Shown here: one piece after another, positions 5,968-10,941 of the stretch
How the letters are laid out: each line of letters starts with the position of its first letter
Numbering within the stretch: position 1 is the first letter of the stretch
Origin: Gammaproteobacteria bacterium UBA1119
GTDB taxonomy: Bacteria; Pseudomonadota; Gammaproteobacteria; Pseudomonadales; Azotimanducaceae
Assembly: GCA_002313255.1 (NCBI GenBank)
Contig: DCBA01000025.1
Location: forward strand, 1 to 10,941
DNA: 10,941 nucleotides
Direction of reading: 5' to 3'
Notes under the pieces: model-generated
What the model saw: only the letters and a program-made list of their open reading frames with translations
Database searches by the model: none
What the model was told of the DNA's origin: nothing
Translations under genes and position numbers: made by a program

Positions 5968-7248
5968 CTACCCCGAATACCGAACCTGCATGCGTTTAAT
6001 GCTGTTGAGGAAATTAGATCGCATACGATCCACCTCACCCAATACCGTGACATCGGGGAAGCGTTTGAGTAACTCTTCCAAGCAGACCGTGAGTTGAATT
6101 TCTGCCAGACGCCAGCCGATACATAGATGCTGCCCATATCCAAAACTTAAATGTCTTGGTCCATCGCGCGTGACACTGAAAGAAAAAGGATCGTCCCACT
6201 TGTCTTCATCCCGATTGCCCGACATGTACCAAAGCGCTAAGCGATCACCTTTTTTTATGACCTTTTCGCCAACTTTCGTATCTTCGAGCGCGGTACGACC
6301 CATATACACAACGGGCGCAACCCAGCGGATGATCTCGTCCACCGCGTTGGGAATGAGGGATGGGTCGTCGATAAGTTTTTGTCGCTCGTCCGGATATTGA
6401 CTCAACGCCAAGACACCGCCGCTGATGGAATTTCGTGTCGTTTCATTACCGGCAACAACGAGCAAGATGAACGCGGAGACGTAATCGGCAAGTTCCATAG
6501 CCTTGCCGTCCACCTCAGTATTCGCCAGCATGGAAAGTAAATCGTCGCTTGGGTTTTCTTGGCGCGATGCGCGAAGTGTCACGGCATATTGAAACAGCTC
6601 TCCGAAGACAGCCATGACCTCGTCGCGATCAATACGCATGTCCGGGTCGTCTCCACCGATCAAGACGTTGGACCACTCGAATAGCTTTTTTCGATCCTCT
6701 TGTTCCACTCCTAACAGATCAGCAAGCATCTGAATCGGTAATTCCGCCGCTACGGCCGACACAAATTCGCACTCGCCAAGACCGGCAATTCGTTCGAGTA
6801 TCTCGACACATCGTGTTCGGATTTCGGGAATCAGCGCGTTCAATCGACCTGGCGTGAAACCGGGCGCCACCATGCGACGATGTTGGGTATGCGCTGGCGG
6901 ATCCATCATGATCATGCTGCTACCCGAGGTGATGATCGAACCGGTACCCCCTGCTTCGTCTTCAGACGCTTTTTCGAGAGTCTGTCGACGTCGCCGCATG
7001 TCGGCCGATTCCAAGGTGATGCCACCGAGGAGCCGGTCGGAGCTAAAGATCTTCGGATTCTTCGAAATGGACTGGATATCGTCGTACTTTGTAATCGACC
7101 AAAACCCTTTCCCGCCGTCGGGCTCCGGGCACCAGGCCACGGGATCTTCACGTCGTAACTCCGTGAAAATTTGATGGACTGCTTTTTGATCCAGAAAGGT
7201 TTCTGGCTCAGATAGAGCGAGGCGTGCTTGATCGTTCATGTAAGGCAT
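5968..7248 (-). CDS. Cytochrome P450
   Basis: Seen: a complete soluble bacterial P450 of 426 residues. Oxygen-binding helix I is AGNETT (266-271), with the acid-alcohol pair Glu-Thr. The helix-K motif ExxR is EIIR (305-308). The haem-binding loop is FGYGQHLCIG (369-378), with Cys376 as the axial ligand. There is no membrane anchor. Known: class I bacterial P450s hydroxylate substrates using electrons from a ferredoxin and reductase; none is encoded here. The segments WYMSGNRDE and RSNFLNSIK recall the CYP153/CYP108-like groups acting on alkanes or terpenes, but the subfamily is not assigned. Start: ATG 7248, nine bases after GGGA (minus-strand reading of 7258-7261). ATG 7239 is also possible; a TTG at 7284 seems too far upstream. 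It diverges from the 7477 operon, with a near-palindrome between them that may control both. Confidence 0.95.
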   Translation of the reverse strand: MPYMNDQARLALSEPETFLDQKAVHQIFTELRREDPVAWCPEPDGGKGFWSITKYDDIQSISKNPKIFSSDRLLGGITLESADMRRRRQTLEKASEDEAGGTGSIITSGSSMIMMDPPAHTQHRRMVAPGFTPGRLNALIPEIRTRCVEILERIAGLGECEFVSAVAAELPIQMLADLLGVEQEDRKKLFEWSNVLIGGDDPDMRIDRDEVMAVFGELFQYAVTLRASRQENPSDDLLSMLANTEVDGKAMELADYVSAFILLVVAGNETTRNSISGGVLALSQYPDERQKLIDDPSLIPNAVDEIIRWVAPVVYMGRTALEDTKVGEKVIKKGDRLALWYMSGNRDEDKWDDPFSFSVTRDGPRHLSFGYGQHLCIGWRLAEIQLTVCLEELLKRFPDVTVLGEVDRMRSNFLNSIKRMQVRYSG

Positions 7249-7371
7249 CCGTTCAATTCCCAAGCAAAGATATGGGAACCGCAAGTATCGGAAGTTGATT
7301 GAGGGAGCGAAATATACTCTTTAAACCGCGGAAGAAAAGCACGTCGGACCACTTTCTATTTGATTTTAATA

Positions 7372-7389
7372 TTGTCTCCGCGAAGACAA
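7372..7389. promoter_or_regulatory. Candidate operator, 18-bp near-palindrome
   Basis: TTGTCT-CCGCGA-AGACAA has perfect 6-base arms and a nearly symmetric centre (16 of 18 positions symmetric). It lies in the 228-bp gap between the divergent P450 (start 7248) and amidohydrolase (start 7477) genes. It begins two bases after a TTTAAT sequence (7365-7370) that could be a -10 element for rightward transcription, though no good -35 is visible. Size and symmetry suit a dimeric repressor such as TetR type. No regulator gene is in the window. Confidence 0.4.
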
Positions 7390-7476
7390 CGATCTTGCTG
7401 TTAACTTGAGGATACGCGGTGCTCGACCAGAACAATTTCATTGACTATGCTCACGCAAGAACGACCGAGGTACGAT

Positions 7477-8694
7477 ATGAGCAACAGTGCCTATACCTTG
7501 ATTACGGCGGATACTCATGCGGGTGGAAGCCACGCTCAGTATCGAGAATATCTCGATCCGAAAGCCCGAGATGCATTTGACGAATGGCGCGGCGGCTATA
7601 AAAACCCGTCGCAGGAACATTACGGCAAGAAGAAAATGCGGAACTGGGATTACGACATCCGAACGAACGACCAAAATAGTCAAGGTGTTGTGGGGGAGGT
7701 GGTTTTCCCGAACACCGTGCCTCCGTTCTACAGCAAGAGCATCGTGATCGCACAGCCACCTCGCCCCGAACAGTACCCTATGTGTTTAGCCGGCATTCGT
7801 GCGCACAACCGTTGGCTGGTCGATTTCTGTGCCGAAGATCCGGGCCGTCGCGCTGGCATCGGGTTGATCTTGCCGAATGATCTAGACGAGGCGATAAAAG
7901 ATATCGAGTTCATCGCTAAATCGGGGTTGCGAGGTGGGGTCCTACTTCCACTAATTCCCCCAGACTGTGATTGGCTCCCGTCTCTATACGAAAAAGCATG
8001 GGATAGAGTTTTTGCGGCCATTCAAGACCATGACCTTGTGATCAATCAGCACTCCGGCCAAGGCTCGCCGGCGTACGGCGACGACTTGGTCGGGGAAGCT
8101 TTATGGATGTCAGAAGTAACGTTTTACTGCCAAGCCGGCTTTCGACATCTTTTGATGAGCGGTGTGTTCGAGCGTTTTAACCGGCTCAAATACATCCTTA
8201 CTGAATCCGGCTGCGCGTGGGTGAGTCCGATGCTTGCGCAGCTTGATGGAATTCACCAGGGGATAAAGCACGGCGCGATCGGCGAGATGCATTACGACGG
8301 CGACTGGGTATTAAAGGATCTACCAAGCGAATATGCGCGACGCAATTGTTGGTACGGGGCCAGCTTTCCGAGCAAGGCGGATTTGGATGGCATTGACAAA
8401 CTAGGGCCCGATCGGATCCTTTGGGGAAACGATTATCCGCACTTCGAAGGAACCTTCCCGTATAACCTCGAATCGCTAAGACTTACATTTGAAGACGTAC
8501 CGGAGCGCGAACGCCGCATGGTTTTCGGTGAGAACGCGGCGAAACTATACCAATTCGATCTCGACAAGCTTCGGCCGCAAGCTGAAAAGTACGGGCCAAC
8601 TCCCGAGGAAGTAAATACACCGTTGTCACGAGATGAAATTCCACGCGACGCGACCTGCGCGCTCTTTCGTAATGCACTCTATGCTGCCGGTTAG
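7477..8694 (+). CDS. Amidohydrolase-2 (PF04909) family metal-dependent hydrolase, second copy
   Basis: Seen: a 405-residue PF04909 protein with a full ligand set: DTH near the N-terminus (Asp12, His14 in ADTHAGG), His192 in INQHSG, Glu243 in LTESGCAW, and Asp319 in WGNDYPHFEG. The close MVFGENAAKLYQFD matches the closing helix of the 3379 protein. RAHNRWLVDFC also parallels RAYNRWIADFC there, showing common descent but distant sequences. A polar tail of about 45 residues follows the barrel. Known family reactions are non-oxidative decarboxylation, hydration or hydrolysis in the cytoplasm; which applies is unknown. Start: ATG 7477, six bases after GAGG (7467-7470). In-frame TTG 7441 and ATG 7447 lack a ribosome site and add residues outside the fold. 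The next PF04909 gene starts 12-18 bases after its stop, so the two are almost surely cotranscribed and possibly translationally coupled. Confidence 0.92.
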   Translation: MSNSAYTLITADTHAGGSHAQYREYLDPKARDAFDEWRGGYKNPSQEHYGKKKMRNWDYDIRTNDQNSQGVVGEVVFPNTVPPFYSKSIVIAQPPRPEQYPMCLAGIRAHNRWLVDFCAEDPGRRAGIGLILPNDLDEAIKDIEFIAKSGLRGGVLLPLIPPDCDWLPSLYEKAWDRVFAAIQDHDLVINQHSGQGSPAYGDDLVGEALWMSEVTFYCQAGFRHLLMSGVFERFNRLKYILTESGCAWVSPMLAQLDGIHQGIKHGAIGEMHYDGDWVLKDLPSEYARRNCWYGASFPSKADLDGIDKLGPDRILWGNDYPHFEGTFPYNLESLRLTFEDVPERERRMVFGENAAKLYQFDLDKLRPQAEKYGPTPEEVNTPLSRDEIPRDATCALFRNALYAAG

Positions 8695-8712
8695 CGGTCA
8701 CTAGCTGTGGTA

Positions 8713-9573
8713 ATGCCCGAGGGGGTAGGAATCGTCGATACCATGATCGGCTTTCCGGCTAATGATTTTTCACAATACGACTTTATTAGGGCACAACTGA
8801 AAGACGGATCCACCGATATGGATTTCCCGGTGGAGTACATGTTCAAAAATGTCCCGAAGGAATTGTACGGAAACAAGGACCCAATCTCGGTCACGTTGCA
8901 CGAAATGGATCGGTTCGGTATCGACGTCGGTCTCATTGGTGTTGGAGGAGATATAAGCCGTAAAGCCCTCGATAACCATGCGGATCGTTTTATTGGGCAG
9001 GGCAGCGTCGACCCGAATCAGGGCATGGAAGGAGTTCGGAGCATGGTCCGCCAGTACGAAGAGTTCGGTGTACGTTCTTTCGGTGCGTTCAATGCCGGTT
9101 TCAACCCTCAGGTCGCCATCGACGACCGACGCATGTATCCGATCTATGCCAAATGTGTGGAGCTCGATGTGCCTATTTTTTCGTGCGCCGGAGTACCAGG
9201 ACCTAGGTTTCCCATGTGGCCGCAGGCTGTCGAGCGTATCGATAACGTCATGTACGACTTTCCCGAACTCGTATTCGTCACTCGCCATGGCTGCGAGCCC
9301 TGGGAAGATCTTGCTGTCAAGCTCATGCTCAAGTGGCCAAACCTCTATTACTCGACGTCTGCATTTGCTCCGAAGTATTACCCTAAGGCAATTATTGATT
9401 ACGCCAATACACGCGGCGCGGATAAAGTGATCTATGCGGGTTATTTCCCGATGGGACTTTCGTTAGAAAGGATTATGACCGATATGCACGACGTCCCATT
9501 TAACAACGAGGTATGGCCTAAATTTTTGAGTGAGAATGCTCGTAAAGTCCTAAGAATAGGAAATTCCCTGTAA
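8713..9573 (+). CDS. Amidohydrolase-2 family protein lacking the usual metal ligands
   Basis: Seen: a 286-residue, shorter PF04909-type protein. At the N-terminus the DxH pair is replaced by DTM (Asp9, Met11 in IVDTMIGFP). The mid-barrel His position reads FSCAGVPGPR, with Ser157-Cys158 and no His. The terminal TDYP-like motif reads AGYFP, with Tyr244 in place of Asp. His192 (TRHGCEPW) is kept. The rest of the barrel is intact (PIYAKCVELDVPIF, WPNLYYSTSAFAPKYYP, ANTRGADKVIYAG), and the end LSENARKVLRI is normal, so this is not a decayed gene. Inferred: it binds no metal in the usual site, or works by different chemistry, or partners the canonical enzyme encoded just upstream. Start: ATG 8713; GTG 8707 is equally possible, and neither has a strong ribosome site, which suggests coupling to the upstream gene. 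Confidence 0.85.
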   Translation: MPEGVGIVDTMIGFPANDFSQYDFIRAQLKDGSTDMDFPVEYMFKNVPKELYGNKDPISVTLHEMDRFGIDVGLIGVGGDISRKALDNHADRFIGQGSVDPNQGMEGVRSMVRQYEEFGVRSFGAFNAGFNPQVAIDDRRMYPIYAKCVELDVPIFSCAGVPGPRFPMWPQAVERIDNVMYDFPELVFVTRHGCEPWEDLAVKLMLKWPNLYYSTSAFAPKYYPKAIIDYANTRGADKVIYAGYFPMGLSLERIMTDMHDVPFNNEVWPKFLSENARKVLRIGNSL

Positions 9574-9593
9574 CCCTTAGCGAACTTCAGCCT

Positions 9594-10340
9594 TCAATGC
9601 CAGGTCACTTCCATTGCAAAAAAATGGTCAAAGATCTCTCGATCGGGATGATTCAGCGACGATCGAGCTGGACTGCGTATATAGAAGTCGAGTTGCTGGG
9701 TCGCGGGATTAACGCTACCCGCGTTTCCCGATTCGGGGGTTAACGTGACCGCCAGGGTCTCCCGGTGCCGCATTCCTTGAGTGACCATAAAATGGATCTC
9801 GTAATCCCGATAGAGCGATTCGCCGTTTAATGTTGCACTACCGTATCCCCACCCAGCGACGTAGAGCAGACTCTTGGGCCAATTCGAATCGCCGCAACCA
9901 GCATCCCCGTGTTCGTATAGGAAAGCGGCGATACCACCATCTTGGCACGAGGAAAATTCATGGATCCGATCGAGCGATACAACAAACTTGCCTTCGGGTA
10001 AATCAAGCCGTGCGATGAAACTACCGGTGTTGTCGATCTCATTGACGTCAATTTCGATATTTCCATCAACCGCGTTTACGTTCGCAGCATCGTCCCCCAT
10101 ATGGTCCCAGGGCGGCGTGTCGTTAAGGCTACCAACTTGATGGATACCATTGGCGCTAATGATGAATCGTCCATCATAAAATTGGTGTTGGTGTGGCGCG
10201 TAGATGCCGAGTTCGGTCGCAGGCTGCGATGATGGGCCGCGGCTGTCTGGTTGACTCGTAACGTCGCAGCTGACCAAGAATATGAACGCGAATGTAAGCA
10301 GTGTGCGAACCGAGATAACTGATTTTGTTTTCATTGTCAT
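9594..10340 (-). CDS. Putative lipoprotein, unknown function
   Basis: Seen: a 248-residue protein with a type II signal peptide (MTMKTKSVISVR, a hydrophobic core TLLTFAFIF, lipobox LVSC, lipidated Cys25). A Ser/Pro/Gln-rich linker of about 20 residues follows, then a globular domain rich in beta-strand patterns and aromatic residues. Cys132 and Cys149 (SCQDGG, AGCGDS) could form a disulfide, fitting an extracytoplasmic place. I do not recognise the domain, so no activity is proposed. Start: ATG 10340, eight bases after AGGA (minus-strand reading of 10349-10352). An in-frame ATG at 10370 would put an extra ten Arg-containing residues before the signal peptide and lacks a ribosome site. Only 20 bases separate its end from the converging amidohydrolase gene, and 44 bases separate its start from the diverging esterase. 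Confidence 0.75.
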   Translation of the reverse strand: MTMKTKSVISVRTLLTFAFIFLVSCDVTSQPDSRGPSSQPATELGIYAPHQHQFYDGRFIISANGIHQVGSLNDTPPWDHMGDDAANVNAVDGNIEIDVNEIDNTGSFIARLDLPEGKFVVSLDRIHEFSSCQDGGIAAFLYEHGDAGCGDSNWPKSLLYVAGWGYGSATLNGESLYRDYEIHFMVTQGMRHRETLAVTLTPESGNAGSVNPATQQLDFYIRSPARSSLNHPDREIFDHFFAMEVTWH

Positions 10341-10384
10341 GACCCGTATCCTAATCCATCGAAGGGACATCTGAGGGGCGTGAC

Positions 10385-10941
10385 TTGATTAAAACTATTC
10401 TGCTTGTGCTCTTGGTGCTCGTCGTTGCGATAGGTGGCGCCGGTTATTGGTACGTGTCACGAATAACGGAAGGATCGCCACCCTTCGCTTTGTCCAAGGC
10501 AACGCATCGCCAGATTAATGCCGGGCAGATCGTCGGCTACCAAGAGCCGAACGGAACCCTTGCCTGGCGCGGAATACCCTTCGCCACGCCACCCGTTGGC
10601 GAATTGCGATGGAAAGCGCCACGCCCTCCACGACCATGGGAAGGCGTTCGCGAGGCATTGGAATTTGGATCGGCCTGCCCGCAACGCGGATTGGGGGGTG
10701 GAACGTCCGCCATAACCGGCACTGAGGATTGCTTATATCTGAACGTCTGGCAGCCGCCCCGTTCACACGCTGAACGGCCGGTGATGTTTTGGATTCATGG
10801 TGGAGCGAATCACATTGGAGAAGCAGCGACGCCCCTTTATCACGGCGCCAATCTTGCAGCGGCACATGACGTCGTTGTGGTTAGCATCAACTACCGTTTA
10901 GGACCATTCGGCTGGCTCACTCATCCCGGGCTCCGATTATC
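10385..10941 (+). CDS. Type-B carboxylesterase, membrane-anchored, 3' end cut by window edge
   Basis: Seen: 185 codons with no stop, running off the right edge. A hydrophobic N-terminal segment (ILLVLLVLVVAIGGAG, about residues 5-20) could be an uncleaved anchor or signal. The alpha/beta-hydrolase fold of the COesterase family (PF00135) follows: WRGIPFATPPVGELRW (61-76), then the type-B signature EDCLYLNVW (114-122), the oxyanion HGG (138-140) and SINYRLGPFGWL (167-178). Cys98 and Cys116 match the first conserved disulfide of this family, which fits folding outside the cytoplasm. The nucleophile elbow GxSxG, with the catalytic Ser, and the Glu/His of the triad lie beyond the window. Start: TTG 10385, six bases after GAGGGG (10373-10378). 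Known family activity is hydrolysis of carboxylic esters; the substrate is unknown. Confidence 0.88.
   Translation, partial: MIKTILLVLLVLVVAIGGAGYWYVSRITEGSPPFALSKATHRQINAGQIVGYQEPNGTLAWRGIPFATPPVGELRWKAPRPPRPWEGVREALEFGSACPQRGLGGGTSAITGTEDCLYLNVWQPPRSHAERPVMFWIHGGANHIGEAATPLYHGANLAAAHDVVVVSINYRLGPFGWLTHPGLRL

Noticed and set aside
7249..7371. TATATT/TATACT sequences near 7313 as promoters for the P450 or the 7477 operon
   Set aside because: No -35-like hexamer lies at 16-18 bases in either direction and no extended -10 TG is present, so they cannot be told from AT-rich background.
8770..9288. 172-codon open frame on the minus strand
   Set aside because: It lies wholly inside the + strand amidohydrolase-family gene, whose translation has clear family motifs; no ribosome site or recognisable motif supports the minus reading.
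10515..10865. Minus-strand open frame of 116 codons near the right edge
   Set aside because: The + strand here encodes the unmistakable carboxylesterase motifs WRGIPFATPPVG and EDCLYLNVW.
1..10941. CRISPR array, tRNA/rRNA gene, insertion sequence, toxin-antitoxin or phage defence system
   Set aside because: No spaced direct repeats, cloverleaf, terminal inverted repeats with a transposase, or recognisable defence domains were seen; the content is metabolic.

Overview
The window is chromosomal-looking bacterial DNA of moderate GC content. It is densely packed with genes on both strands and has no RNA gene, transposase, integrase, phage gene or CRISPR array. Lipobox-bearing lipoproteins point to a Gram-negative organism. 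The mix of PF04909 amidohydrolases, an acetyl-CoA hydrolase/transferase family enzyme, a P450 and a carboxylesterase suggests an environmental, perhaps marine, proteobacterium that degrades organic compounds. That placement is inference; no phylogenetic marker is present. TTG starts with clear Shine-Dalgarno sequences appear at three genes.

Layout. Positions 24-1701 (+) hold an amidase-signature hydrolase and a small three-helix membrane protein. Positions 1875-2441 (+) hold a pyridoxamine-phosphate-oxidase-like flavin-fold protein, followed at once by a 40-residue protein with a near-perfect Shine-Dalgarno. Positions 2467-3156 (-) encode a lipoprotein made of two cupin repeats. A 222-bp divergent gap follows. 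On its + side it carries an extended -10 promoter candidate, a possible 19-residue leader ORF and mutually exclusive stem-loops. Positions 3379-5923 (+) hold a metal-dependent amidohydrolase-2 protein and a family-I-like acyl-CoA transferase, probably one operon. Positions 5968-7248 (-) encode a complete cytochrome P450. Another divergent gap, with an 18-bp near-palindrome, separates it from 7477-9573 (+), which encodes two further amidohydrolase-2 proteins. The second of these lacks the usual metal-binding residues. Positions 9594-10340 (-) encode a lipoprotein of unknown function. It diverges by 44 bp from a membrane-anchored type-B carboxylesterase that runs off the right edge.

How the genes may work together. 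The core from 3379 to 9573 reads as a catabolic cluster. The P450 could hydroxylate a hydrophobic substrate, the CoA-transferase could activate a carboxylic acid intermediate, and the PF04909 enzymes (a superfamily containing decarboxylases, hydratases and hydrolases) could act on ring-opened or carboxylated intermediates. The flanking amidase and esterase could release substrates from amides or esters. The substrate cannot be read from sequence. I see no clear new defence or mobile system. The most unusual items are the leader region before 3379, the ligand-less amidohydrolase paired with a canonical one, and the small genes.
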